Positions 18,087 through 27,096 of a stretch of DNA of 64,000 nt are shown here, in pieces. The DNA comes from Paenibacillus sp. FSL R5-0341 (GTDB taxonomy: Bacteria; Bacillota; Bacilli; Paenibacillales; Paenibacillaceae). The stretch is taken from assembly GCF_037975235.1 (NCBI RefSeq), contig NZ_CP150241.1, forward strand, positions 4,898,001 to 4,962,000. The letters run 5' to 3'. Position 1 is the first letter of the stretch. Each line of letters begins with the position of its first letter. The translations under genes were made by a program, and so were the position numbers. The notes under the pieces were generated by a model, which did not search any database, was not told the DNA's origin, and saw only the letters and a program-made list of their open reading frames with translations.

Positions 18087-18509
18087 TTAACTCTTTCTTC
18101 TTCGCATCTTTAACAAAACTTCCAATCCCATATCAATCAGTACAAATAGAATAGCAGCAAGAACGCCGAATAAGGTCAGAACTAACGTCTCTTTGAAATC
18201 CAAGATTGCTTCTCCTGCACCCATGACCAGATAATAAATATACATACCTAAAACTCCAGCACAGGCATAACTCAATATCCTCGTACTTAGATACAAAACA
18301 CGATTGACGAATTGTATTCGGCTGAGCAGATAGTCCAGCAATATCGATAAAGGTAGCCCGATCAACAGGATCAAGGGAGTCGCGTATATCGGATAAATAA
18401 GAATGTAAAAATCAAAACTGTAGGATTCATTCATCGATATGAGACTTGCAGCCAAAGTAAAACAAATGATGGTTAGAACCGTCGTCATCAGCTTTCTACC
18501 CATGTTCAT
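18087..18509 (-). CDS. Four-helix membrane protein, unknown
   Basis: A 140-residue protein with four hydrophobic segments (about 8-25, 35-60, 72-96 and 106-130) and a basic C-terminus KMRRRKS, indicating an inside-facing tail. No family motif is recognised. GGAG precedes the ATG by seven bases. It lies in the middle of a leftward gene run between GrpB and the isochorismatase. Confidence 0.65.
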   Translation of the reverse strand: MNMGRKLMTTVLTIICFTLAASLISMNESYSFDFYILIYPIYATPLILLIGLPLSILLDYLLSRIQFVNRVLYLSTRILSYACAGVLGMYIYYLVMGAGEAILDFKETLVLTLFGVLAAILFVLIDMGLEVLLKMRRRKS

Positions 18510-18550
18510 CTCATCACTCCAAGCAAGTTATCTCTACCGATTATATCTTC

Positions 18551-19096
18551 TCATGCGTCAGATTTTGCCGGTTGCCATCCGATATCTTGAGACCAACGAT
18601 GTGCTCTCTGTAATATGCTCCACACCATTGGCCCTTTTCCTTCAACATATTTGGGACGTTGATCTTTATACAATGACATGAGTCTGTGCTTTTCTTCTGC
18701 ATATTTCAAACAACCTTCTGGGTGCTCCCTTAAATAGTCTCTGAACAGCAAAGTCATCTGCTCGGAGAAACTGCCTGCCTGTCTAACGTGTATATGTATC
18801 CTTCTGCTTCCGGGCTCTTCACGAAAGTAACGTTTAGACTTATCTGGATTTTCTGCTCTGAATACAAATCCGACTGTTTCGATCTCACGTTTGTAGTCCA
18901 ACAAATTTTCATACTGGGAAACAGATATTTGTATATCTATGATGGGTTTGGCATCTATTCCAGCAATTGAAGTGGATCCAACATGGTCAATCCGCACAGC
19001 CTTTTCTCCTAACGCTTCTCTTAATTTCGAACTCGTTTCGAGAAACAAAACAGGCCATGCCGGATCATACTTTGCAATTCTCCATTGATCTTCCAT
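18551..19096 (-). CDS. GrpB/UPF0157 family protein (nucleotidyltransferase fold)
   Basis: A 181-residue protein. The diagnostic segment IDHVGSTSIAGIDAKPIIDIQISV (about residues 36-59) is the GrpB signature: a GS-type motif followed by the paired acidic residues of a minimal nucleotidyltransferase. Members include CoaE-fused domains, but the free proteins have no settled activity. GGAGG lies upstream of the ATG. It is the first gene of the leftward run down to 16762. Confidence 0.9.
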   Translation of the reverse strand: MEDQWRIAKYDPAWPVLFLETSSKLREALGEKAVRIDHVGSTSIAGIDAKPIIDIQISVSQYENLLDYKREIETVGFVFRAENPDKSKRYFREEPGSRRIHIHVRQAGSFSEQMTLLFRDYLREHPEGCLKYAEEKHRLMSLYKDQRPKYVEGKGPMVWSILQRAHRWSQDIGWQPAKSDA

Positions 19097-19195
19097 GCAA
19101 CTCCTCCTTGGTTATTCAATCTAGCTATATAATTAAATAACACGCTCTCTTAACCTTTTGTTACATATGGATTATTTAGTGATGCCATCTAGAGA

Positions 19196-19768
19196 TCATG
19201 CAAAATCATCATTGTTTATTCCCAGATCTATTTGTTTTTTGGATTCAATCATGTATTCGTACACATCATCAATTTCTGTTATACCTTTAATATTGTCTTT
19301 TAACAGTTCAATAATTAAATTATTATCACTCTCTCTCATCCTTATATCTTTCAAATAGTTATCGCTATAGTCATCCATAAAATCTAATTTGTTCTTATAG
19401 AATCGAAATCTTTCCAAAACATACACTTCCTTAAGATTAATAAATAATGCTACAAAATCCTTAAAGTTTCTGGCTACTAAAGTTACTTGATTACCAAACG
19501 CCGTAGGTTGGATAAAGATAACCGGAGCTTCTTCCAAATCACTAATCGATCTGTTAAACGTGAAAAAAGCAAAATGATCACCATCTGCTCCTGTTCTTCC
19601 AAATATGATGGCATCGTCTGGCGTACAGTAGTATCTATCCTCATCATTGTTAAAACTAATATAAAAACCCATATAATCTTGGAGGGTTCCATCATGTTGT
19701 TTACGTAATTCCTTATCTATTCGAACGATGCCTTCTAAGGATGCTGGCATTTTATAATGTACTCCCAA
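19196..19768 (-). CDS. SUKH-like (SMI1/KNR4-type) hypothetical protein
   Basis: A 190-residue soluble, acidic protein. The stretch YYCTPDDAIIFGRTGADGDHFAFFTF, then VIFIQPTAFGNQVTLVARNFKDF, has the layout of SUKH-superfamily proteins (immunity proteins and relatives), but the match is from memory and weak. The TTG start has GAGAGG nine bases upstream; an ATG at 19750 is the alternative. The gene is clearly richer in A+T than its neighbours, a hint of separate origin. No toxin gene is next to it. Confidence 0.55.
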   Translation of the reverse strand: MGVHYKMPASLEGIVRIDKELRKQHDGTLQDYMGFYISFNNDEDRYYCTPDDAIIFGRTGADGDHFAFFTFNRSISDLEEAPVIFIQPTAFGNQVTLVARNFKDFVALFINLKEVYVLERFRFYKNKLDFMDDYSDNYLKDIRMRESDNNLIIELLKDNIKGITEIDDVYEYMIESKKQIDLGINNDDFA

Positions 19769-19826
19769 GTTTAAATACCTCTCTTCTGTTAGCGTTTATT
19801 AATATACTTATATTTTGACACAAATC

Positions 19827-19862
19827 CAAAAAAAGAGAAGGACCTTAGGTCCTCCCCTTCAC
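19827..19862 (-). terminator. Intrinsic terminator of the GH43 gene
   Basis: The minus strand shows a stem centred on GGACCT/AGGTCC with further pairing outside, followed by TTTTTTT. It is a few bases after the GH43 stop. Confidence 0.75.
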
Positions 19863-19865
19863 TTC

Positions 19866-21356
19866 TTAATGATAGTCACACTTGAAGTTTGTAAACTCAG
19901 CTACAGCATCTTTACCCGTCGCATATAGACCAATAAGCACGCCTGTAAAACCTCCAGCCACTTCCGATGACAGGTATCTCGTCTGTGCCGTGCCTAGCAG
20001 AATCTCTTCACCATCTGCTTGAAGCAAGAAGCTGTAACGTTCCTGACTTGAGCGGATGACCAGCGTTGCATGCTGTTTATTTCCCAGATCCACTTCTTGT
20101 TCTATCGATTTGATATCACCGATATTCAGACGCTCGATCACCTTATAGCCATCTTGCTCCTGACGAATTGCCACTTCATAATGATGATTCTCATCCATAT
20201 AGATCGTGACACCAGCTTCCCCATTCGTCAGACTGACATCGACAGAAATTGTGGCATTAAAGTCTTTCTGACGTAGCCCGATGAACGTCGGGGATGCCGG
20301 AACGTCCAGCGTTACATCAGTTCCTGTTAGCGTAAGCTTGTCTGATTCAAGCTGATAATGCTCTGCATTCGGATGACGAAGGTAACACCAGTCCAGGCTC
20401 CAGTTTGTATTTTCAAACGTATAATGCTTCTTGTCCTGCTGGGCCACGGTTTCTGGGATACGATTAGTCTCAAAACTCGTCAGCGTTGTACCTTCATGCC
20501 CGGCTGTAAACCATCCGTCTTCACCAAACGTAATCGGAGTCAGGAATACTTCCCGGCCCAGATGATGGAACGTAGCCCATCTGCCAATCTGACGGAATCC
20601 CAGGTGAAAGAGCCACCAGTTGCCCAAATCATCCTGAACCAGGTCACCATGTCCAACCCCCTGCAACTCATAACCGCCCAAATTACGATTGGTCAGAACT
20701 GGATTGTGTGCATAAGCTTCAAATGGACCTGAAGACGAAGTTCCCCGAGCATACGTAACCATGTGACCATACTCCGTACCACCCTCAGCTGCAAGCAGGT
20801 AATAGTAACCGTTCATTTTATACAGATGCGGGCTTTCCAGATATCTTCCGCCAGTACCATTCCATATCGAACGACTCGGGGTCAGTTTGCGCCCAGTTTC
20901 AATCTCAAGCTCACACTGGACAATTCCGCCAACGCCTTCATCATCTACCCCATTACTCATAAACAAGGTCTTGCCATCTTCAAAATACAAATCCGGATCA
21001 ATCCCGCCTTGATCCACGTAGATAGGCTCAGACCATTCTCCGTAGATATCGTCCGTCCATACATAGAAATTCTGATGTGTCGTATCATTCGTTGTCACCA
21101 TATAAAAAAGTCCGTTATTGTGTCTGATCGTCGGGGCAAATACGCCCCCGGAACTGCTCACGGTCTCGAGCTGAATCTGACTTTTACGAGTGAGGCAGTG
21201 ACCAATCTGCTTCCAATTCAGCAGATCCTTGCTTTCAAAGAGCGGTACGCCCGGAAAGTATTGAAAAGAACTGCACACCATATAGTACGTATCGTTGACT
21301 TTGATCACACTTGGGTCTGGATAGAAACCTTTAACAACAGGATTATTGTATTTCAC
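19866..21356 (-). CDS. Intracellular GH43 beta-xylosidase/alpha-L-arabinofuranosidase
   Basis: A 496-residue GH43 glycosidase without a signal peptide. The N-terminal five-bladed propeller starts NPVVKGFYPDPSVIKV, with the catalytic base Asp in YPDPS (residue 14). The pKa-modulating Asp is in GGIDPDLYF (near 117) and the acid Glu in YLESPHLYK (near 174). A C-terminal beta-sandwich of about 190 residues follows (FIGLRQKDFNATISVDVS). This two-domain layout fits xylosidase/arabinofuranosidase subfamilies acting on imported arabinoxylan fragments. The start is GTG with GAGGTGGAG upstream. It faces a divergent ArsR-type regulator. Confidence 0.92.
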   Translation of the reverse strand: MKYNNPVVKGFYPDPSVIKVNDTYYMVCSSFQYFPGVPLFESKDLLNWKQIGHCLTRKSQIQLETVSSSGGVFAPTIRHNNGLFYMVTTNDTTHQNFYVWTDDIYGEWSEPIYVDQGGIDPDLYFEDGKTLFMSNGVDDEGVGGIVQCELEIETGRKLTPSRSIWNGTGGRYLESPHLYKMNGYYYLLAAEGGTEYGHMVTYARGTSSSGPFEAYAHNPVLTNRNLGGYELQGVGHGDLVQDDLGNWWLFHLGFRQIGRWATFHHLGREVFLTPITFGEDGWFTAGHEGTTLTSFETNRIPETVAQQDKKHYTFENTNWSLDWCYLRHPNAEHYQLESDKLTLTGTDVTLDVPASPTFIGLRQKDFNATISVDVSLTNGEAGVTIYMDENHHYEVAIRQEQDGYKVIERLNIGDIKSIEQEVDLGNKQHATLVIRSSQERYSFLLQADGEEILLGTAQTRYLSSEVAGGFTGVLIGLYATGKDAVAEFTNFKCDYH

Positions 21357-21533
21357 TATACTCCACCTCTTATGCTAAAATTCATAAATATAAGAATCCA
21401 ACTTTGTAGCAACTAAAAAAATTAAACACCATTGGCTATCAACTTGCAATGAATCTGGATTGTATCTTGGAACAAATTTTATTGAATTAATATATATATG
21501 ATTTTAGAAGATTGAGGGTAAGGAGTTGTGCAG

Positions 21534-22436
21534 ATGATCAAAGCAAATGGGGAGCCCCAGTTCCTCCCTTTATATGAGGCGCTGGCAAGCGAGGTCAGAT
21601 GGAGAATCATGGACATGATTGCAGATCGCGAAAAAAATGTGAAGGATATTGCGGCAGCATTAGAGCTCAGCCCCTCCATTGTCACGATGCATATTCGCAA
21701 ACTGGAGGATGCGGGCTTAATCGGGAGCAGACGAGTTCGGATTAACGGAGGAACACACAAATTATGTTACCTCAAGCAAAATCAGATTGAGATCGAGCTG
21801 CCATCGGCAAATCAAACTTCACGAACCAAAGAGCAGACAATATCCGTTGGGCACTACACTGCTTTTGATATTCACCCTACCTGTGGGCTAGGCACACTTG
21901 AGAAAGAAATCGGGATATGGGACGATCCACGTTACTTCCTTGATCCTGAGCGGGTACACGCCGCGATCCTGTGGTTTGGGAAAGGTTATGTAGAATATAA
22001 AACACCTAACTTTGTACTTCCTGATCAGACAACTGATGCTATTGAGATTTCGATGGAACTGGCTTCTGAAGCTCCTGGATTGCGGGATCATTGGCCTTCG
22101 GATATTCGTTTCACTTTCAATGGTGTTTCTCTTGGAACGTGGACAAGCCCTGCCGACTTTGGCAGAGCAGCGCGCGGCAAATATACACCAGATTGGTGGC
22201 ATCGCAATGTGAATCAGTATGGATTATTGAAGACCATCCGCATTGATGCCTCCGGTACGTATATGGATGATGAGCGGATGTCGGATATTACTCTTGCGGA
22301 TATTAAGCTTAGCGAACCGTTCTGGACGCTTCGTTTTACGGTTGACGAGGAAAGCCCCAACGTAGGCGGTCTAACGATCTATGGTGCCGGTTTCGGTAAC
22401 CATGATCAGGATATTGTTATTCGTGTACTAGGGTAA
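21534..22436 (+). CDS. ArsR-type winged-helix regulator with large C-terminal sensor-like domain
   Basis: A 300-residue protein, three times the usual ArsR length. Residues about 10-85 are an ArsR/HTH_20 winged helix: LYEALASEVRWRIMDMIADREKNVKDIAAALELSPSIVTMHIRKLEDAGL. No metal-binding Cys cluster is seen. Residues about 105-300 form a separate domain rich in aromatic residues (DHWPSDIRFTFNGVSLGTW, TPDWWHRNVNQYG, VGGLTIYGAGFGNHDQDIVI), probably beta-sheet and possibly sugar-sensing. The ATG at 21534 is chosen because AAGGAG lies eight bases upstream. Divergence from the GH43 gene points to it as target. Confidence 0.82.
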   Translation: MIKANGEPQFLPLYEALASEVRWRIMDMIADREKNVKDIAAALELSPSIVTMHIRKLEDAGLIGSRRVRINGGTHKLCYLKQNQIEIELPSANQTSRTKEQTISVGHYTAFDIHPTCGLGTLEKEIGIWDDPRYFLDPERVHAAILWFGKGYVEYKTPNFVLPDQTTDAIEISMELASEAPGLRDHWPSDIRFTFNGVSLGTWTSPADFGRAARGKYTPDWWHRNVNQYGLLKTIRIDASGTYMDDERMSDITLADIKLSEPFWTLRFTVDEESPNVGGLTIYGAGFGNHDQDIVIRVLG

Positions 22437-22533
22437 TTTGGCTCGCTGTACAGGAATCCTCCCTTTCCTGACATAAAGGAGAGGGAGTGATGGAAAATGC
22501 TGTTCCTCAGCTAATTTTGAAGCACATACGTCG

Positions 22534-23283
22534 CTAAGAACGCTCACTGTCCCCCCCATACTCTCTCTCCAACTGATTCCCATGGAATGCCTTCAAAAGA
22601 AAAGCCCGATCCGGAACGTTCAATCGTTCATACGATTGCAGATATTCCCTGTTGTCATATGGAACGCCAATGAATTTCACATCAATTCCCTCATCTTGGA
22701 GATCCACGATACCGTATCTGGCAATGGCAAGATCGTTACAGCCTAAAGCGCCCGGATTCAGATAGATTCGTTGATCTGTCTTATAATAATGAAGAATATG
22801 ATGATGACCAAAACAAACCAAATCATGGGCCGTATCCTGATACCTTGCGTCCAATTTGATCCCGGATGGATCTTTATCGATGACATCCAGCTTGTCGTTG
22901 TTCATGTGATAGTGAGTTAGAAGGAACCGACGTCCTTCTACCTCTTTTTCAACGAATTTCGGTAGAGCTTGTATTCTCTTGATCGATTCCGCACTTAGAT
23001 GTCGACCAATCCATTCATGATGCTCGGCTATGCCTTTATGCCCTTCTAATGGCCCCTTATTTTGGAGCAAACTCAATACGGCTTCTTCGTGATTTCCTGT
23101 AATCGCTATCAAATTCTCACGGCTGTACAACATCTCGATCACTTCATTGGAGTGAGGGCCAATACCGATCATATCCCCCAAACAAAACGTATACTCAATG
23201 TCTCCTCTGGAATCCATATCAGCCAGTACCGCTTGAAGCGCTGGAGCATTCCCATGAATATCGGTTAAGATGGCAACCTTCAT
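22534..23283 (-). CDS. Calcineurin-like metallophosphoesterase
   Basis: A 249-residue phosphoesterase of the YfcE/diadenosine-tetraphosphatase-like group. Metal ligands are visible in order: ILTDIHGN (D8, H10), CLGDMIGIGPH (near 34), ITGNHEE (near 60) and LTHYHMN (near 129), then CFGHHHILH (near 165). These two-metal enzymes cleave phosphodiesters or phosphomonoesters; the substrate is unknown. The start overlaps the stop of the upstream GNAT gene as ATGA, indicating translational coupling. It ends the long leftward run that begins near 27507. Confidence 0.9.
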   Translation of the reverse strand: MKVAILTDIHGNAPALQAVLADMDSRGDIEYTFCLGDMIGIGPHSNEVIEMLYSRENLIAITGNHEEAVLSLLQNKGPLEGHKGIAEHHEWIGRHLSAESIKRIQALPKFVEKEVEGRRFLLTHYHMNNDKLDVIDKDPSGIKLDARYQDTAHDLVCFGHHHILHYYKTDQRIYLNPGALGCNDLAIARYGIVDLQDEGIDVKFIGVPYDNREYLQSYERLNVPDRAFLLKAFHGNQLEREYGGDSERS

Positions 23284-24224
23284 TGTGATTCCTCCTCAGG
23301 AATATACATCGTCTGAATCTCCTGTACACCCGCAATAAAGCCCAGATTCAGATATCCGGACTCGGCATCATTTCCTTGCATCACATACAATCGCAGCACG
23401 GGATACTGACCCTTAAGCGCATTCAAAGCTCTCTGTAACATCAGTGTAGCAAGCCCTCTTCCTCTATATGCCGGCCGAACCCCTATGCTATATACAGCAG
23501 CCTGATTATCCTGCAGACAAAGACGACAATTTGCAATCAGTTGCCCCGTTTCCTTATCGTATACAAGCGTGGAGGCTTGAGTCAGAATCTCATTTGTATA
23601 ATTAGGATCTTCGTCAGGTATAAAGTCTGCAAGGGAGGTTTTATTTCTTCGTGTAGCTTCAAGACTTCCTGCAAAACTCTCCAGGTCACATTGAGAAATT
23701 TCATCTTCATTCACATATTTTCTGGTGCCGGTTTCACTTTCAATAATCTCTGGACTCTTCACGGTTACCCTGCTGTCCCACTCGATCTCAAAATGATCTG
23801 TAGGCCGCTGCATCCACCGACATCTGAACTCCACTGGCCAGAATCCAGCTCTTGCGTATAGATCTACTTGGTCTGGAAGAATCTCAAAGGTCAGAATGCG
23901 TTTGGTGCGATCGGACCACTGTAATAATTTATGCTTCAGAAGCTTCAATACCTCAAAGCACTGCTGGAATGGCGGGATAAAAAACAAATGATACATCCGG
24001 TTAGGCTCCATTCTCACGCCGCCTATTTTGCTTTCCCCCTTGTAAATCCAGTACGCACTGATCTTGGAAGAACTGAACTCTTCTTCCCTGAAAAATCCGA
24101 CATAACGCATATCATAATAAACCGTGCAATATAATCCCCATTCGGCAAAATCAGCTTTGCGAATTGAATATTCATCCGACAGATCATATTGGAGAATATC
24201 TGTAGACCACTCCGTTAAACCCAT
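23280..24224 (-). CDS. GNAT acetyltransferase, long two-domain form
   Basis: A 314-residue protein, twice the length of a simple GNAT. The C-terminal half has the acetyl-CoA loop SIGVRPAYRGRGLATLMLQ (about 248-266) and the usual ending LRLYVMQGNDAESGYLNLGF. The N-terminal half (about 1-170) resembles a degenerate GNAT domain with no clear acetyl-CoA loop, as in tandem GNATs where only one half is active. Its stop overlaps the phosphoesterase start by 4 bp. The acceptor is unknown. Confidence 0.87.
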   Translation of the reverse strand: MGLTEWSTDILQYDLSDEYSIRKADFAEWGLYCTVYYDMRYVGFFREEEFSSSKISAYWIYKGESKIGGVRMEPNRMYHLFFIPPFQQCFEVLKLLKHKLLQWSDRTKRILTFEILPDQVDLYARAGFWPVEFRCRWMQRPTDHFEIEWDSRVTVKSPEIIESETGTRKYVNEDEISQCDLESFAGSLEATRRNKTSLADFIPDEDPNYTNEILTQASTLVYDKETGQLIANCRLCLQDNQAAVYSIGVRPAYRGRGLATLMLQRALNALKGQYPVLRLYVMQGNDAESGYLNLGFIAGVQEIQTMYIPEEESQ

Positions 24225-24262
24225 ACGTCATTCCTCCTCAGTTCTAATTACATGTACAGCAA

Positions 24263-24727
24263 TTAAAGAACCTTTCTATATTCCACCCCATGAACATGAA
24301 TTAACACATGCTGTGCCTGCAAACGTTCGAAGAAATCCAACATGTCCTTAAACGGATTCTCGAAATACGCAGTTAGGTAAGCAATCTCTGGCGTTGTTTT
24401 GATAAAATTATAAAAAAAGTAGGGGTCCATGTTACCCACATCTTCTGGACTACCAAGGGAAACCTCCAATGTCTGCCCTGTTTCTGTATTTTGGAACATA
24501 CAGTGCTCACCATGAATATCAAAATACCAGTTTCCCGTTAATTCTTCTTCTCCATGGATTACTTCCGCATTGGACAGCAAATGGTACGCACCTGCCAGGA
24601 TCTCCATGCGATCAGGCTGATCGGTTTCTAATATCAATTGGTCGATCAATTGCCGCGCGATTCTTTGGTACATATCCATCACAGTCAATAATTCTTCTGT
24701 AATTTCCTGTGTTATCGATTTCATCAT
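24263..24727 (-). CDS. Hypothetical protein, DUF6896-like
   Basis: A 154-residue soluble protein. The segment WYFDIHGEHCMFQNTETGQ (about 66-84) followed by DPYFFYNFIKTTPE (about 101-114) recalls the DUF6896 group, in which an HGxxC motif is conserved; this is recollection, not a search. The start overlaps the upstream stop as ATGA. DUF6896 proteins have been seen near polymorphic-toxin immunity genes, but nothing toxin-like is present here. Confidence 0.65.
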   Translation of the reverse strand: MMKSITQEITEELLTVMDMYQRIARQLIDQLILETDQPDRMEILAGAYHLLSNAEVIHGEEELTGNWYFDIHGEHCMFQNTETGQTLEVSLGSPEDVGNMDPYFFYNFIKTTPEIAYLTAYFENPFKDMLDFFERLQAQHVLIHVHGVEYRKVL

Positions 24728-25350
24728 TTCAGATCCTTATCCGGGTATCCAATTTCTGCAATTTCACCTTCGATATCACTTAATCTCAGTTCATCATTTA
24801 ATTGCTGTAGTAAGACCTCATCGATCGGCTTCATATCAAATACCTGTTCAACCAGTTCGATATCCAACGCTATCTCGTAGTAATCCTGTGCCCAAGCATG
24901 ATAATATTTCGCGCCGCCTACCAAAATCTCTAACAGTTCGTATTCATGATCCCCAAGCACCGTGCCTGCAGACCACCCTTCCTGATCCGCCTCACTCCAG
25001 ATACAGAACGTCGTCTGATCCATTACAAATGCCGGCTCTGCCAAAAATGTATTAAATGCTTCTGGAACACGCTTTACCACATCAGTCCTGTCAACCTTAT
25101 GCTGAAGTGTATACTCTTTATCAAAGCCTTTAATAATCAGCCCATTTGGATTGAATATTGCAAAATAATGATCTCCTTGCCCATCTCTCATGGATGCCAT
25201 TTGCTCATTCGTGTCCCACTGGGAATTATACGAGTAATACCTGTACTCCCATTCCGGCATCAAAATGGCATCCAGCATCGCTGCTGCCTTTAGAATCTGT
25301 TTGCATTCACTAATGTGAGGAAGTTTATCGATAAAATTAAGATTACCCAT
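24724..25350 (-). CDS. Conserved hypothetical protein
   Basis: A 208-residue acidic protein. Recognisable conserved-looking stretches are LDAILMPEWEYRYYSYNSQWD (near 27-46), MASMRDGQGDHYFAIF (near 52-67) and a C-terminal EIGYPDKD. The pattern matches a widespread uncharacterised bacterial family, with no known activity. Start 25350 is chosen as first ATG after AAGGAGG; spacing is long (12 bases), and an ATG at 25377 precedes that site. It is coupled by ATGA overlap to the next gene. Confidence 0.7.
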   Translation of the reverse strand: MGNLNFIDKLPHISECKQILKAAAMLDAILMPEWEYRYYSYNSQWDTNEQMASMRDGQGDHYFAIFNPNGLIIKGFDKEYTLQHKVDRTDVVKRVPEAFNTFLAEPAFVMDQTTFCIWSEADQEGWSAGTVLGDHEYELLEILVGGAKYYHAWAQDYYEIALDIELVEQVFDMKPIDEVLLQQLNDELRLSDIEGEIAEIGYPDKDLK

Positions 25351-25429
25351 CGTGTGATATTGCCTCCTTGATGTCATTTTTATAAATCAATACGCAATAG
25401 CTGTTCCTTTACCCGTTCGAATGGAATAA

Positions 25430-26131
25430 TTAACTGCTAGACCTTGCGGTTAGCAAAGATACGATAACGTATCCAAAAAGTTGAACCGTAAATACAATAG
25501 CGACAAACTCAACCATCATGCTGTTCGCTGCATTGAAATCATTAACAAGATCCACAAAGATCTTCCCAGGCCTCGACAACACATCCCACGAATTCCACCG
25601 ATTAAATCTGCCAATGTAGACCCCTATACTGCTCAATAGCAAAATAGCGCCTACAACCATCATGCTAATGTACTTATTGACTAATTTGTTTAACATGCCA
25701 TGGATTTGAATGATCGAACAAGTCGAGAGCAGCAATCCGATGATCGCTACAGCAAACGTCAGGGTGAGACTGTACCAAAATTCAATATTAACCCAAAATC
25801 TAACCTCCCCCTGAGCATCAAAATATCTGAATGAATGCAGGATCTCCGTAAAAAGGTAGGCCGCATTGGGCAGAAAAAAGAGCCATACTCCACACATCAA
25901 CCCTATACATATCGCGCTCGTTGTGGTTACTTTCTTATTGAATATGTACCTAATACAGGATGAGATGATGAATGGTACCCATGCCAGAAACATATCCCAG
26001 CTTAAAAATCGATACATATTCGTATCTGATTGGGCACGTAAATACATCACAACACCTAGACAACAAAGAGTAGCCACGAGCAAAGTAACGATGAGTCGGA
26101 GGTCTTGAACCGGATGTTTGTTATCTTTCAT
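25430..26131 (-). CDS. DUF1361 membrane protein
   Basis: A 233-residue integral membrane protein with six or seven hydrophobic segments. The DUF1361 landmarks are present: YRFLSWDMFLAWVPF (near 40-54), LFFLPNAAYLFTEILH (near 84-99) and the C-terminal IGRFNRWNSWDVLSRP (near 173-188). The family has no established role. It is embedded in a leftward run of GNAT genes, 41 bp after one of them. Confidence 0.82.
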   Translation of the reverse strand: MKDNKHPVQDLRLIVTLLVATLCCLGVVMYLRAQSDTNMYRFLSWDMFLAWVPFIISSCIRYIFNKKVTTTSAICIGLMCGVWLFFLPNAAYLFTEILHSFRYFDAQGEVRFWVNIEFWYSLTLTFAVAIIGLLLSTCSIIQIHGMLNKLVNKYISMMVVGAILLLSSIGVYIGRFNRWNSWDVLSRPGKIFVDLVNDFNAANSMMVEFVAIVFTVQLFGYVIVSLLTARSSS

Positions 26132-26172
26132 TTCTTTGCTTCTACTTCCTTTTCCTTGATGAATGTTATACG

Positions 26173-26601
26173 TTATAAATACTTTTTAAATGCCTTGCTG
26201 GATTCGCCGTTGTACCCCAATTTCGTATAAAAGTGATGTGCTTCGTTTCTGGATAATCCGCTCGTAAGAAACACCTTCACACAATTTTTCTGCTCACATA
26301 CATGCTCTATATGTTTCATCAATTCAGATCCATATCCATTGCTCTGCACATGTTCCGTAATGATAACCCGCTCAACTACGCCGAATGGTCTATTTTCCAC
26401 CAAAGCATCCAGACAAATATGTAAATGAGCCGTGCCGATCACCTGATCACCCAGTTCATACACAAACAAGAAACTGTTTGGGTTATTCCGAACTTCTTCA
26501 ATACGCTCTGCAAGCACCTTGGTGTTTAAGTTGTTCGGCAATAATTCTTTATACAGCCTTTCAATCACTGCTGCGTCCCTAGCTTCTGCCTCTCTTATCA
26601 C
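26173..26601 (-). CDS. GNAT-family acetyltransferase (1 of 3 in tandem)
   Basis: A 142-residue single-domain GNAT. The acetyl-CoA loop reads ITEHVQSNGYGSELM (about 81-95), and the C-terminal segment SRNEAHHFYTKLGYNG is typical. The start is GTG with GGAGG seven bases ahead. It follows the second GNAT by 13 bp. The three neighbours share the fold but little sequence, so they are not recent duplicates. Confidence 0.88.
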   Translation of the reverse strand: MIREAEARDAAVIERLYKELLPNNLNTKVLAERIEEVRNNPNSFLFVYELGDQVIGTAHLHICLDALVENRPFGVVERVIITEHVQSNGYGSELMKHIEHVCEQKNCVKVFLTSGLSRNEAHHFYTKLGYNGESSKAFKKYL

Positions 26602-26614
26602 CTAGCTCCCTCCA

Positions 26615-27070
26615 TTACCTCATCTGATAACTTAAAATGATATCACCGTTGTCCTCGAATTCACCCGTGTCCTGAAATCCGCAACGCTTATACAGCGCAT
26701 TTGCCGCAATGTTATGTGGAACATGGGATACCCTGATTTGCTGGCAGTCACTTCTCTCTTGCAACATACGAATCACTTCTTGAATAGCCAGTTTACCGTA
26801 GCCCTTACCCTGGTGCTTCTCATCAATCATGAAGCGGAGAATCCAGTAATACCCGTCATTGTAGATCTCGTTATCAAATAAAATAAAACCGACCATCTGA
26901 TCCTCTGCCAAAATACCGTATGGTTTAGACGTAATTTCCTTCGTCGCATGCATCAATGAATCCGCATTGCTTGCAACCAAATCCAGCTGATCTTCCCGCG
27001 GTTTAAGGTGGATGCAATCGAGTTCATTTTCTTTGGTTATAGGTTGTAGCGTCACTTGCTTCACATCCAC
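26615..27070 (-). CDS. GNAT-family acetyltransferase (2 of 3 in tandem)
   Basis: A 151-residue GNAT of the spermidine-acetyltransferase-like group. The acetyl-CoA loop is FMIDEKHQGKGYGKLAIQEV (about 80-99) and the ending ANALYKRCGFQDTGEFEDNGDIILSY matches polyamine or BltD-type acetyltransferases. That resemblance suggests an amine acceptor but does not prove it. The start is GTG with AAGGAGAG upstream. Confidence 0.88.
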   Translation of the reverse strand: MDVKQVTLQPITKENELDCIHLKPREDQLDLVASNADSLMHATKEITSKPYGILAEDQMVGFILFDNEIYNDGYYWILRFMIDEKHQGKGYGKLAIQEVIRMLQERSDCQQIRVSHVPHNIAANALYKRCGFQDTGEFEDNGDIILSYQMR

Positions 27071-27096
27071 AATCTTCTCTCCTTGCAGCTTATTTA

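Noticed and set aside
20763-21416. 217-codon plus-strand frame
   Set aside because: Antisense to the GH43 catalytic domain; no ribosome site and no family resemblance.
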